Notes: a model not told the origin generated them from the letters alone. A DNA stretch of 19,688 bases from JAAYJK01 sp964501655 (GCA_964501655.1 CAZCTN010000040.1:1-19688); one strand, 5' to 3'; counted from the stretch's first letter, positions 6,038-14,380 are shown. Translations and numbers: made by a program.

Positions 6038-8548
6038 ATGACGCTTAAGGATATTGAAAGCCTATTGAAAGATAGAATTCTGGTGCTGGATGGAGCCATG
6101 GGAACCATGCTGCAGAACCACGGAATGCAGCCCGGGCAGAGTCCGGAGTGGTTCGGGGTCGAAAATCCGGCAGTATTGGCTGAGATACATTATCAGTATG
6201 TGCAAGCTGGCTCCAACATAATTCAGACCAACACCTTCGGAGCAAATCGAAGCAAACTGGCAGAATTCGGTCTGGACAAACAGACCGAGGAAATTAACCT
6301 GGAATTAGTCAAGATAGCCTGCCAGACAGCCCGAAACAAGGCGCTGGTAGCAGCTTCCATCGGTCCTACCGGCAAGCTGCTCTATCCCGTCGGCGAGGTA
6401 GATTTTGATTACTTGTTTCGAATATTTTCCGAGCAAGCTGCAGCCTGTGAGAAGGCCGGGGCGGATATAATATCCATAGAAACCATGACTGATATAGGCG
6501 AGATGAGGGCTGCACTTATAGCCGCCCGGGAAAGCACACGTCTGCCGGTAATCGCACATATGACTTATGAAAACAGCGGACGGACTATGATGGGGACCGA
6601 TCCCCTTACTTCTCTTATCATCCTGGAGGCTTTGCAGCCGCTGGCTATCGGGGCTAATTGTTCAGGGGGGGCTAGAGAACTGCTCCCGGTTATTGAAATC
6701 ATGGGGCGCTATGCCCAGGTATTTCTGTCAGTAGAACCCAATGCCGGTCTGCCTCAGTTGATTAACGGCCAGACTGTATTCCCGGATTCACCGGAAGAGA
6801 TGGCAGAATATGCACTTAAGCTCAGGGATGCCGGAGCCAACATCATTGGGGGCTGTTGCGGAACTACACCTGATCATATACAGGCTATGGCCCGGGCACT
6901 AAAAGGGATTACTCCCATCGGCAGAAAGCCTGCTGCCATCAACGGGCTGGCCTCCCGCAGCAAGCCGGTACTTATTGGCCCGGATCAGCCGCTGGCGTTT
7001 ATCGGTGAGCGCATAAATCCTACCGCCCGGAAAAAACTGGCTCAGGATATCAAGGACGGCAGTATGCTCATGGTGGTAGAAGAGGCTCGAAAGCAGTGCG
7101 ACAGCGGGGCGCCGATATTAGATGTTAATATGGGGGTCCCTGGTATAGATGAGGCGGAAGCTATGAAGAAGGCGGTCATCGAGGTTCAGGCAGCGGTAGA
7201 TATACCGCTTTCCATTGATTCGGTCAACCCCCAGGCGGTAGAAAACGGGCTTAAAAATTTTGTGGGGCGAGCCCTTATCAACTCCACTACCGGGGAGGAG
7301 AAACAGCTTCAGATTATTCTGCCGCTGGCTAAAAAATATGGGGCCGCGGTTCTGGGGCTTTGTCTGGATGAAGCCGGCATACCCGATAAGGCACAAGACA
7401 GACTGGAAATTGCCCGCCGTATATATAACCGGGCTCGTGCTTGCGGTTTGCGGGACGAAGACATATATATCGACTGTCTGGTTAAAACCGCCAGTGCTGA
7501 GCAGAGCCAGGTAATGGAGACGTTGAAAGCTTTACAGGCGGTAAAGCAAGAACTCCCGGTTAGTACCGTGCTAGGAATAAGTAATGTATCTCATGGATTA
7601 CCAGCTCGGGATATATTAACTTCCACCTATCTGGCCATGGCCTGGGCGGCCGGCTTGGATTTGCCAATAATGAATCCTTTTGATGACAAAGTAATGGATA
7701 TTACCCGGTCAGCCGCTGTGTTGCTCAACCGTGACCGGAACTGTACCGGGTATATTGAAAAATACCAGGGATATAAAACAGGAGGTAGCAGCCATGCCGG
7801 GTCGCCGCGACACCCGGTGTGTTCGATGTGCAATATACCGCAATTAATCGCCGGTGAAACGGTTAATGGAGCAATGGCTCCCGGCCCAGGCGGACAAGAG
7901 AGCCCCCCCGAGAACAGCATAGGCCAGCTTTTGAAGCAGGCGGTTCTTAACGGGGAGCGGGACAATATTGAAAACCTGCTGAGCAGGGCGTTATTCGAAG
8001 AAGGTTTGGACCCGCTGCAAGTGGTTAATCTCTATCTGATTCCCGGAATTGAACAGGCCGGACAGTTATATGATGAAAAGAAATATTTCCTGCCCCAGCT
8101 AATGATGGCGGCGGAGACCATGAAAAGAGCCTTTGCCTATGTCAAACCTCGTTTGCAGGCAGATGAGGGTCAGAGCAGCGGAGTCATCGTTATGGCTACG
8201 GTGGAAGGCGACATTCATGATATCGGTAAAAATATAGTATGCGTTTTGCTGGAGAATTATGGTTTTAAAGTCATAGACCTGGGTAAAGACGTGAAGGCAA
8301 ATGATATACTGGAAGCAGCCGTGCATCAACAAGCGGATATCATTGGATTGAGTGCTTTGATGACCACTACCATGCCCCGCATGAAGGAGGTTATTGCCGG
8401 AGTGAGGGAAAAAGGACTGAAATGCCGGGTGATAGTGGGAGGAGCCGTATTGAACCAGGATTATGCTGAAGAGATCGGAGCCGACGGGTACGGGGAAGAT
8501 GCCCGCAAAGCAGTACAGGTGGCTCAGAGCCTGCTAAAACTATATTAG
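6038..8548 (+). CDS. metH: Cobalamin-dependent methionine synthase, core without reactivation domain
   Basis: An 836-residue MetH that transfers a methyl group from methyl-tetrahydrofolate via cobalamin to homocysteine. The homocysteine/zinc barrel spans about residues 1-290, with zinc ligands Cys208 (GANCSGG), Cys273 and Cys274 (GGCCGTTP). The pterin-binding barrel spans about 318-570, starting at FIGERINPT. The helical cap and B12-binding domain span about 628-836, with DIHDIG placing the lower-axial His at 727. The protein ends there: the C-terminal SAM-binding reactivation domain of the ~1,230-residue E. coli enzyme is absent, as in Thermotoga MetH. A Pro/Gly-rich linker of about 50 residues with a CSMC motif joins the pterin and B12 parts. 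I set the start at the ATG at 6038, preceded by GAGGAGGG; an upstream in-frame TTG at 6023 overlaps that RBS. It is the first gene of the S-box operon. Confidence 0.95.
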   Translation: MTLKDIESLLKDRILVLDGAMGTMLQNHGMQPGQSPEWFGVENPAVLAEIHYQYVQAGSNIIQTNTFGANRSKLAEFGLDKQTEEINLELVKIACQTARNKALVAASIGPTGKLLYPVGEVDFDYLFRIFSEQAAACEKAGADIISIETMTDIGEMRAALIAARESTRLPVIAHMTYENSGRTMMGTDPLTSLIILEALQPLAIGANCSGGARELLPVIEIMGRYAQVFLSVEPNAGLPQLINGQTVFPDSPEEMAEYALKLRDAGANIIGGCCGTTPDHIQAMARALKGITPIGRKPAAINGLASRSKPVLIGPDQPLAFIGERINPTARKKLAQDIKDGSMLMVVEEARKQCDSGAPILDVNMGVPGIDEAEAMKKAVIEVQAAVDIPLSIDSVNPQAVENGLKNFVGRALINSTTGEEKQLQIILPLAKKYGAAVLGLCLDEAGIPDKAQDRLEIARRIYNRARACGLRDEDIYIDCLVKTASAEQSQVMETLKALQAVKQELPVSTVLGISNVSHGLPARDILTSTYLAMAWAAGLDLPIMNPFDDKVMDITRSAAVLLNRDRNCTGYIEKYQGYKTGGSSHAGSPRHPVCSMCNIPQLIAGETVNGAMAPGPGGQESPPENSIGQLLKQAVLNGERDNIENLLSRALFEEGLDPLQVVNLYLIPGIEQAGQLYDEKKYFLPQLMMAAETMKRAFAYVKPRLQADEGQSSGVIVMATVEGDIHDIGKNIVCVLLENYGFKVIDLGKDVKANDILEAAVHQQADIIGLSALMTTTMPRMKEVIAGVREKGLKCRVIVGGAVLNQDYAEEIGADGYGEDARKAVQVAQSLLKLY

Positions 8549-8575
8549 GCTTTATGCTGAACAGCAGCCGGCGCC

Positions 8576-8581
8576 TATAAT
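8576..8581 (+). promoter_or_regulatory. Possible internal -10 element before the homocysteine genes
   Basis: A TATAAT hexamer lies in the 64-base gap after metH, 31 bases before the next ATG. No good -35 is found at 16-18 bp (TTTATG at 19 bp is the best candidate) and there is no TG extension. If active, it would let the downstream genes escape the riboswitch. I rate it weak. Confidence 0.25.
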
Positions 8582-8612
8582 ACAGGTAAATATAAAAGTC
8601 AGGGGGATAAAC

Positions 8613-9869
8613 ATGTCATACGTTAGAACTTACGAAGAGATAAATGAAAAAATAAGAAATGGTGAAGCAGTAGTAGTTACTGCCGAAGAAGTAATAGATA
8701 TTGTAGAGGAAAAGGGTCTGTCACGGGCAGCCCGGGAAGTCGACGTGGTTACTACCGGGACCTTCGGTCCCATGTGTTCTTCGGGAGCATTTATCAACTT
8801 TGGTCACGCCAACCCGCGGATAAAAATGAAAAAGGTATGGCTGAACGGTGTGGAAGCATATACCGGTATTGCGGCGGTTGATGCCTATCTGGGAGCGGGT
8901 CAGCTTCCTGAGTCAGACCCGGAAAACAAAGTATATCCAGGTCGTTTTACCTACGGGGGTGGACATGTTATTCAGGATCTGGTAGCTGGGAAAGAAATCA
9001 GATTGGAAGCGGTAGCGTACGGGACCGATTGCTATCCCAACCGCAAGCTGGAAACCATCATCACTCTGGACGATGTAAATGAAGCATTTATGTTCAATCC
9101 GCGCAATGCCTATCAAAATTATAATTGCGCGGTCAATCTGGGGGATCGGCCCCTGTATACTTATATGGGTATATTAAGGCCCAGATTGGGTAATGCGGCC
9201 TACTCTACCTCGGGGCAGTTAAGTCCCCTGCTGAATGATCCTCATTACAAGACCATAGGCATAGGCACCCGGATATTCCTGGGCGGAGGTATAGGGTACG
9301 TGGCCTGGAATGGTACTCAACATCATCCTAACGTCAGCCGAGGGGAAAATGGAGTTCCCACAACTCCTGCCGGAACCCTGTCCCTTATCGGAGATCTCAA
9401 GCAGATGGATCCCAGTTGGCTGGTGGGGTTAAGTTATATCGGTTATGGTGCTACCATGGCGGTAGGCATAGGTATCCCAATACCCATTCTGGATGAAGAG
9501 ATCCTGCAGTATGCTGCAGTGAAGGACGAAGATATATATTGCCCTATAGTAGATTTTTTTGAAGGATATCCCTATAAGAAACAGATAGACCTGGGATTAG
9601 CCAGCATTAAAGAGCTGAAAAGCGGCAGAATAACTATCAATGGAAAACAGGTGGTAACCACTCCGCAATCCAGTTACCCCCGGGCAAAAAAAATTGCAAC
9701 TATATTAAAAGAATGGATCAGAGCCGGTAAATTTGAGATTACTAAACCAGTACAGATGCTGCCCGGTGCAGATGCCAATATCGACTTCAAATCCATACCG
9801 GATAGACGTCCGGTTAATGGCATAATATTCAATTCCAGGATGGGAGGAGGAAATATATATGAAAAATAG
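8613..9869 (+). CDS. COG1900/DUF39 homocysteine biosynthesis protein
   Basis: A 418-residue protein of the DUF39 (COG1900) family. In Methanosarcina acetivorans the homologue MA1821 was shown by genetics to take part in making homocysteine directly from aspartate semialdehyde and sulfide. Visible hallmarks are the glycine-rich TTGTFGPMCSSGAFINFGH segment (Cys55), GTDCYPNRKLE (Cys140), YNCAVNLGDR and the GIGTRIFLGGGIGYV stretch. The two cysteines are candidates for sulfur transfer. No CBS or ferredoxin domain is fused at the C-terminus; the ferredoxin is encoded by the next gene, whose start overlaps this stop by 11 bases, implying translational coupling. AGGGGGAT precedes the ATG. Its place behind an S-box and metH strongly supports homocysteine supply for methionine. 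The exact chemistry is inferred from the family. Confidence 0.9.
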   Translation: MSYVRTYEEINEKIRNGEAVVVTAEEVIDIVEEKGLSRAAREVDVVTTGTFGPMCSSGAFINFGHANPRIKMKKVWLNGVEAYTGIAAVDAYLGAGQLPESDPENKVYPGRFTYGGGHVIQDLVAGKEIRLEAVAYGTDCYPNRKLETIITLDDVNEAFMFNPRNAYQNYNCAVNLGDRPLYTYMGILRPRLGNAAYSTSGQLSPLLNDPHYKTIGIGTRIFLGGGIGYVAWNGTQHHPNVSRGENGVPTTPAGTLSLIGDLKQMDPSWLVGLSYIGYGATMAVGIGIPIPILDEEILQYAAVKDEDIYCPIVDFFEGYPYKKQIDLGLASIKELKSGRITINGKQVVTTPQSSYPRAKKIATILKEWIRAGKFEITKPVQMLPGADANIDFKSIPDRRPVNGIIFNSRMGGGNIYEK

Positions 9870-10281
9870 GATCGTTTTGTACTTCTCAGCTGCTCAATCA
9901 GAACAGCCAATTATATATCGACTGGTTAAGGAACATGACCTGGTGGTGAACATACTGAAAGCTAATATTAATCCTCAAAAAGAGGGCTTGATGGTGATGG
10001 AGCTTACCGGTGAAAAGGAAAATTATGAGTCAGGTATAAACTATCTGACCGGTTTGGGAGTGACCTGCGAGCCATTGAGCGAAACCGTGACCTGGAGTGA
10101 GGAGTTGTGCATACAGTGCGGAGCCTGTGCGTCCTTCTGTCCTACCGAGGCCCTGTTTATGGATCGGGAGAGCATGGAAGTATCCTTTGATAATACTAAA
10201 TGCGTGGTTTGCGGGATGTGCCTGGAATGCTGTCCTACCCGGGCGATAAAACTTCATTTTGATGTCAGGGAGGCTGGGTAA
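9859..10281 (+). CDS. NIL-domain ferredoxin, 2x[4Fe-4S], homocysteine pathway
   Basis: A 140-residue protein. Residues 1-75 form a NIL domain, a ferredoxin-like fold also found in methionine ABC-transporter ATPases, where it senses methionine. Residues 80-130 hold two classical [4Fe-4S] motifs: Cys84-x2-Cys87-x2-Cys90-x3-Cys94-Pro and Cys115-x2-Cys118-x2-Cys121-x3-Cys125-Pro, with one extra Cys at 124. It is the counterpart of MA1822, which acts with the COG1900 protein in homocysteine synthesis, probably supplying electrons for reducing a bound sulfur species. Start and RBS (GGGAGGAGG) lie inside the end of the upstream gene. The NIL domain might let the protein sense methionine directly; that is speculation. 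Confidence 0.92.
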   Translation: MKNRIVLYFSAAQSEQPIIYRLVKEHDLVVNILKANINPQKEGLMVMELTGEKENYESGINYLTGLGVTCEPLSETVTWSEELCIQCGACASFCPTEALFMDRESMEVSFDNTKCVVCGMCLECCPTRAIKLHFDVREAG

Positions 10282-10289
10282 AATATCAT

Positions 10290-11078
10290 ATGGATAAGAG
10301 GGCGCGGCATGATTATGTGACCCGTGATTACCGGGCCTGGCATGAAGGAGCCAACCTAAAATACTATAGAATAAAGATAAGAGAGAGTGACCTGGCTATC
10401 GGGGTAGATCAGCAGAGCTATACCGATAGCTTGGTGTCCTTATCTCATCAAGAACTGGCCCGGGTACGGGCTGATCTGGAGGACTACATACGGCTGCAGC
10501 CGGAATTCCGAACCGCACTGGAACCACTTTCCCTGCTGGCAGGGGCCCCTGATATTGTGCGGATCATGAGTCAGGCAGCCTGGGCGGCAGGAGTGGGACC
10601 CATGGCTGCAGTTGCCGGAGCCATATCCCAGAGGCTGGGCGAAACGCTGTTGGAGCATTGCCGGGAGGTAGTGGTAGAGAACGGAGGAGATATATTTCTT
10701 CACTCAGAATCAGATCGAATTATTGCGGTCTTTGCCGGGGCCTCAAAGTTTACGGGTAAAATCGGGATCAAGATTAAAGCCGGGGAGACTCCGGCGGGAG
10801 TCTGTACATCCTCCGGCACGGTTGGCCCCAGCCTGAGTTTTGGCCGGGCCGATGCGGTGGTGATAAAGGCTGCCAGTGCAGCCCTGGCCGATGCAGCAGC
10901 CACAGCCGCAGCCAACCGGGTTAAAACCGCAGGGGATTTGATCAAGGCAATCGATCTGGCCCGGGACATAAAAAATATAACCGGGATACTGGCTATAAAG
11001 GACGACACCATGGGGGCCTGGGGTGACATTGAAGTTGTGCCCCTGGATAGGAGGAACAAGGGTGAAAGTAGTAAATAA
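10290..11078 (+). CDS. UPF0280 / COG2122 family protein (ApbE-like fold), sulfide assimilation
   Basis: A 262-residue protein of the UPF0280 family, distantly related to ApbE flavin transferases. Recognisable segments are GVGPMAAVAGAISQRLGE (about residues 101-118), VVVENGGDIFLHSES (127-141) and GVCTSSGTVGPSLSFGRADAVVIKAASAALADAAATAAANRV (170-211, seen in pieces). In M. acetivorans the COG2122 protein MA1715 is required for efficient use of sulfide for homocysteine formation, acting with the two families encoded just upstream. The start lies only 8 bases after the previous stop. The nearest AGGGAGG is about 16 bases upstream of the ATG, so initiation may depend on coupling. The end overlaps cysK by 17 bases. 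Its molecular activity is not established. Confidence 0.88.
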   Translation: MDKRARHDYVTRDYRAWHEGANLKYYRIKIRESDLAIGVDQQSYTDSLVSLSHQELARVRADLEDYIRLQPEFRTALEPLSLLAGAPDIVRIMSQAAWAAGVGPMAAVAGAISQRLGETLLEHCREVVVENGGDIFLHSESDRIIAVFAGASKFTGKIGIKIKAGETPAGVCTSSGTVGPSLSFGRADAVVIKAASAALADAAATAAANRVKTAGDLIKAIDLARDIKNITGILAIKDDTMGAWGDIEVVPLDRRNKGESSK

Positions 11079-11988
11079 TGTTTTGGAGCTGATTGGGGAG
11101 ACACCGGTAATTAAACTGAATCCTGCTCACGATATGGGCGGAGCCCAAGTATACGTGAAACTGGAAGGCTTTAATCCCGGGGGAAGCATAAAAGACCGCC
11201 CGGGTTTATATATGATTGAGAAAGCCGAACAGGAAGGCTTGCTCAAAAAGGATTCCATTATACTGGAGGCTACCAGCGGCAATACCGGCATAGGCCTGGC
11301 CATGGCAGCTTCTGTCAAGTCATACCCTCTGGTTATCGTTATGCCCGAAAATATGAGTGATGAACGCAAAAAAATCCTGCGGGCCTATGGAGCCCGACTG
11401 GTATTGACTCCTGCCGGGGAGGGGATGCCCGGAGCGGTAAGAAAAGCTGAACAATTAGCAGCTGCAGATCCCCGCTATTTTCCCATAAAGCAGTTTGAAA
11501 ATCCAGCTAATGCCCTAAGCCATGAGATATCCACTGCTGAGGAAATTTATCAGCAGATGGAAGGGAAATTGGATGCCCTGGTTTGCGGGGTAGGAAGCGG
11601 AGGAACCATAAGCGGTATTGCCAAGAGACTCAAGCAAAAAATACCAGGAATAGAGATAGTAGCGGTTGAGCCGGCAGAATCGGCTGTTTTAAGTGGTAAT
11701 CCCCCCGGAATACACAAAATTCAAGGAATTGGGGCAGGATTTATCCCTCCTGTGTTGAACTTAGAATTCATTGACAACATTTTCCCGGTTGAAAGCGACC
11801 TGGCCATACAAACCTGTCGAGAGATGGCAGCCAGAGACGCGCTTCTGCTGGGCATATCATCCGGGGCAGCGGTATATGCCGCATTGCACGTTGCCAGGCG
11901 CAAGGGCAAAGGGGCTAAGATTATGGCCATTGCAGCGGATGGAGCAGATAAATACATGTCAACCGAATTGTTTGAAGGAGGATTATGA
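11062..11988 (+). CDS. cysK: Cysteine synthase (O-acetylserine sulfhydrylase family)
   Basis: A 308-residue PLP enzyme of the OASS family, joining sulfide to an activated serine to make cysteine. Seen: the PLP lysine Lys44 in GGSIKDRPG, the substrate-binding loop TSGNTG (71-76), the phosphate-binding GVGSGGTISG (176-185), the KIQGIGAGFIPP segment typical of CysK, and the SSGAA motif near 266-270. I chose the GTG at 11062 because AGGAGG (11049-11054) stands 7 bases before it; an upstream in-frame ATG at 11023 lacks an RBS. The first 17 bases overlap the UPF0280 gene. With the homocysteine genes it places both main sulfide-fixing reactions in one operon. O-phosphoserine as substrate cannot be excluded. 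Confidence 0.93.
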   Translation: MKVVNNVLELIGETPVIKLNPAHDMGGAQVYVKLEGFNPGGSIKDRPGLYMIEKAEQEGLLKKDSIILEATSGNTGIGLAMAASVKSYPLVIVMPENMSDERKKILRAYGARLVLTPAGEGMPGAVRKAEQLAAADPRYFPIKQFENPANALSHEISTAEEIYQQMEGKLDALVCGVGSGGTISGIAKRLKQKIPGIEIVAVEPAESAVLSGNPPGIHKIQGIGAGFIPPVLNLEFIDNIFPVESDLAIQTCREMAARDALLLGISSGAAVYAALHVARRKGKGAKIMAIAADGADKYMSTELFEGGL

Positions 11989-11989
11989 G

Positions 11990-12742
11990 ATGGATGCTGA
12001 AGCTAAGGTCAATTTCCTGGTTGACTGGCTCAGGCAGAAGGTGAATGAGGCCGGGTTATCGGGGGCGGTTCTGGGTTTAAGCGGGGGTGTGGATTCAGCC
12101 GTAGCAGCCGTAATTGTCCGCAAGGCATTGGGGGAGAATTGTATGGCGCTGATTTTGCCTTGTGAGAGCAGTGTTTCTGACCTGCTGCATGGACAAATGC
12201 TGGCTGAGGAATTTCAGATACCATACCGCATAGTGGATTTGGACAACGCCTACAATTTACTGGTAACCCAATTTGAATCTTATATACGTTTGGAAGGAGA
12301 AGCAGGGCGGATGCTGAGGGCTAATTTAAAACCCCGCTTGAGGATGATCGCACTATATTACTCTGCCCAAGCCCGGAACTATATAGTGGTGGGTACCAGC
12401 AACAAGAGCGAGATATGCACCGGTTACTGCACCAAATACGGCGACAATGCGGTTGACCTGCAGTTGCTGGGTGATTTGACCAAAACCGAAATCTATGAAA
12501 TAGCCCGCTATTTGGAGATACCCCAGGTTATCATAGAAAAAGCTCCATCAGGAGGGCTTTGGGCCGGACAGACTGATGAAGCGGAGATGGGATTTACCTA
12601 CAATGAACTGGATCGTTATCTGGGGGGGGAACGGCGGAATATTGATAAGCTGGACCGCATCGAAACCATGATAAGGGCCAGTGAGCACAAACGTAAAATG
12701 CCGGCCGTGGCTCGTATACCCAGACAGAAAACCTTTGAATAA
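11990..12742 (+). CDS. nadE: NH3-dependent NAD+ synthetase
   Basis: A 250-residue N-type ATP pyrophosphatase that amidates deamido-NAD+ using ammonia. Key motifs are the P-loop LSGGVDSA (30-37), GTSNKSE, GYCTKYGDNAVDLQ, and KAPSGGLWAGQTDEAEMG near 184-201. The length matches stand-alone NadE; the nitrilase-like glutaminase domain of long NadE is absent, so free ammonia must be the nitrogen donor. The ATG at 11990 is placed after AAGGAGG, one base after the cysK stop. The open frame extends upstream, but only through cysK in another frame. Its membership in a sulfur-amino-acid operon is unexpected, as no direct pathway link is apparent. Confidence 0.94.
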   Translation: MDAEAKVNFLVDWLRQKVNEAGLSGAVLGLSGGVDSAVAAVIVRKALGENCMALILPCESSVSDLLHGQMLAEEFQIPYRIVDLDNAYNLLVTQFESYIRLEGEAGRMLRANLKPRLRMIALYYSAQARNYIVVGTSNKSEICTGYCTKYGDNAVDLQLLGDLTKTEIYEIARYLEIPQVIIEKAPSGGLWAGQTDEAEMGFTYNELDRYLGGERRNIDKLDRIETMIRASEHKRKMPAVARIPRQKTFE

Positions 12743-12758
12743 ACCGGAGGCGATAGAT

Positions 12759-13433
12759 TTGGATCCCAGGCAGCGAAGAGTGTTGATAAGGATTTTTATT
12801 TTCCTGCTGGTCTTTATATATATTGGCTTCCTGGCCTATCAGATGCTGCCAGGATTTGATTTTGCGGTTATTATGGTATTTTTCGCCATATTTCTCTCCT
12901 GGACCCTACTTTCTGAAACCATCATATACCAGGCACCGGATGCATATGTTATCGACGATGACGATCGCAAGACTTTTCTATGGCTGCAGTTGTCATTTTT
13001 TGCTGCCTTGCTGTACTCGGCTATAGACTTTGCGGGGGCTCATTATACAAGAATGTTCCTGCTTGAACCCGGGGTAGTCATCACTGGATTTATTTTATTC
13101 CTGTTGTCCTGTCCGATCAGGTGGAAGGCATTCAAGGAAATAGGCAAGTATTTTAATCATCGGGTAGCTCTGTATGAGGGCCATCGTCTGGTAAGCAGCG
13201 GGATTTATGGTGTAATACGTCATCCTCTGTACTTGGGCAACTTGCTCAGTTTTCTGGCTATCCCCTTGATTTTTAGTTCCTGGGGAGGGCTTTTGATAAT
13301 ATTATTTACCACCATACCGGCATTGATTTATCGGATCAGGGTTGAAGAAGAGTTTTTACTTAAACACTTTGGCGCAGAATATAAAGAATACACGGATAAA
13401 ACCGGTAGAATGATTCCAAGATTAAATAAGTAG
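12759..13433 (+). CDS. Isoprenylcysteine carboxyl-methyltransferase-like membrane protein
   Basis: A 224-residue integral membrane protein with about five to six hydrophobic helices. The C-terminal half has the ICMT/PEMT signature: GHRLVSSGIYGVIRHPLYLGNLLSFLA, with RHPxYxG binding SAM, and EEEFLLKHFGAEYKEYTDKTGRMIPRL. Bacterial members are SAM-dependent methyltransferases of unknown substrate, not true prenyl-protein enzymes. The start is a TTG at 12759, chosen because CGGAGG (12745-12750) lies 8 bases upstream and a basic, soluble segment precedes helix 1. An in-frame ATG at 12681 is inside nadE and has no RBS. It is co-transcribed with nadE (16-base gap) and yebC (17-base gap). A SAM-using enzyme under a SAM riboswitch is notable. 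Confidence 0.85.
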   Translation: MDPRQRRVLIRIFIFLLVFIYIGFLAYQMLPGFDFAVIMVFFAIFLSWTLLSETIIYQAPDAYVIDDDDRKTFLWLQLSFFAALLYSAIDFAGAHYTRMFLLEPGVVITGFILFLLSCPIRWKAFKEIGKYFNHRVALYEGHRLVSSGIYGVIRHPLYLGNLLSFLAIPLIFSSWGGLLIILFTTIPALIYRIRVEEEFLLKHFGAEYKEYTDKTGRMIPRLNK

Positions 13434-13450
13434 CAGGGAGGCTTCATGAA

Positions 13451-14209
13451 ATGTCCGGACATTCCAAATGGTCAACGATTAAACATAAGAAAGCTCGCTC
13501 AGATGAGAAAAAGGGCAAGGAGTTCACCAAACTGGCTAAGGAAATAACCATTGCAGTAAAGACCGGCGGAGGCGGAGATCCCGAGGCCAATTCCAAACTT
13601 AAATTAGCTGTTCAGAAGGCTAAAGGGGTTAATATGCCCAATGAAAATATTACCCGGGCCATTAAGAAAGGAACCGGGGAGCTGGATGGTGAATTGCTGG
13701 AGGAAATAGTATACGAAGGGTATGCTCCGGCCGGGGTAGCAGTTTTGCTGGAGATAGCCACCGATAACAGAAATCGGACCGCCCCTGATATCAGACACTT
13801 GTTTTCCAAACATAATGGCAATATGGGTGAAGCCGGCTGCGTAAGCTGGATGTTCAAGCGGGCAGGATATATCAGTCTCAGCAAGGAAGACTTGACCATG
13901 GATGAAGATGAGTTAATGATGCTGGCTTTGGAAAATGGCGCCGATGACGTAAAAGATGAAGGGGACTATTATGAGGTTATAACTTCACCCGAAAGCTTTA
14001 TGGATACCAAAGAAGCTCTGGAAAAGGAAGGGCTAATAATTGAAGAAGCTGACCTGATTATGATGGCAGAGAATACAGTAGATATAAATGATGAAGATAC
14101 CGCTGCTAAAATCATTAAACTTATTGATCTGTTGGAAGACCATGATGATGTACAGCGGGTGTATACCAACATGAACATCCCGGACGACGTTTTAGAGAAA
14201 CTGACTTAG
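13451..14209 (+). CDS. yebC: YebC/PmpR family translation or transcription regulator
   Basis: A 252-residue protein with the unmistakable start MSGHSKWSTIKHKKARSDEKKGK and the central segment VQKAKGVNMPNENITRAIKKGTGE. An acidic C-terminal domain ends in DDVQRVYTNMNIPDDV. YebC/TACO1 proteins were long annotated as DNA-binding regulators; more recent work ties several to relief of ribosome stalling. They are cytosolic and widely conserved. In many bacteria the gene sits beside ruvC, which is not the case here. It is the last gene of the S-box operon: an AGGGAGG RBS precedes it and a terminator lies about 50 bases downstream. Confidence 0.95.
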   Translation: MSGHSKWSTIKHKKARSDEKKGKEFTKLAKEITIAVKTGGGGDPEANSKLKLAVQKAKGVNMPNENITRAIKKGTGELDGELLEEIVYEGYAPAGVAVLLEIATDNRNRTAPDIRHLFSKHNGNMGEAGCVSWMFKRAGYISLSKEDLTMDEDELMMLALENGADDVKDEGDYYEVITSPESFMDTKEALEKEGLIIEEADLIMMAENTVDINDEDTAAKIIKLIDLLEDHDDVQRVYTNMNIPDDVLEKLT

Positions 14210-14258
14210 TTTTCCCTGGGATTTATTGCTTGAGGATATAGCTATTAAATAATTATCC

Positions 14259-14300
14259 GGTTCCTGCGTGAGTATTTCACCTGGGACCTTTTATTTTTTA
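14259..14300 (+). terminator. Rho-independent terminator closing the S-box operon
   Basis: GGTTCC (14259-14264) pairs with GGGACC (14283-14288), and inner GTGA pairs with TCAC across an internal loop. TTTTATTTTTT follows. This is the first clear terminator downstream of the riboswitch. Confidence 0.82.
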
Positions 14301-14380
14301 TCATAAATCGGATAAGGATTAATCCCGCAGGGGTCAAGAAACGATAACTTAGTCAGAACAACTTGTATTAAGAAAATAGA

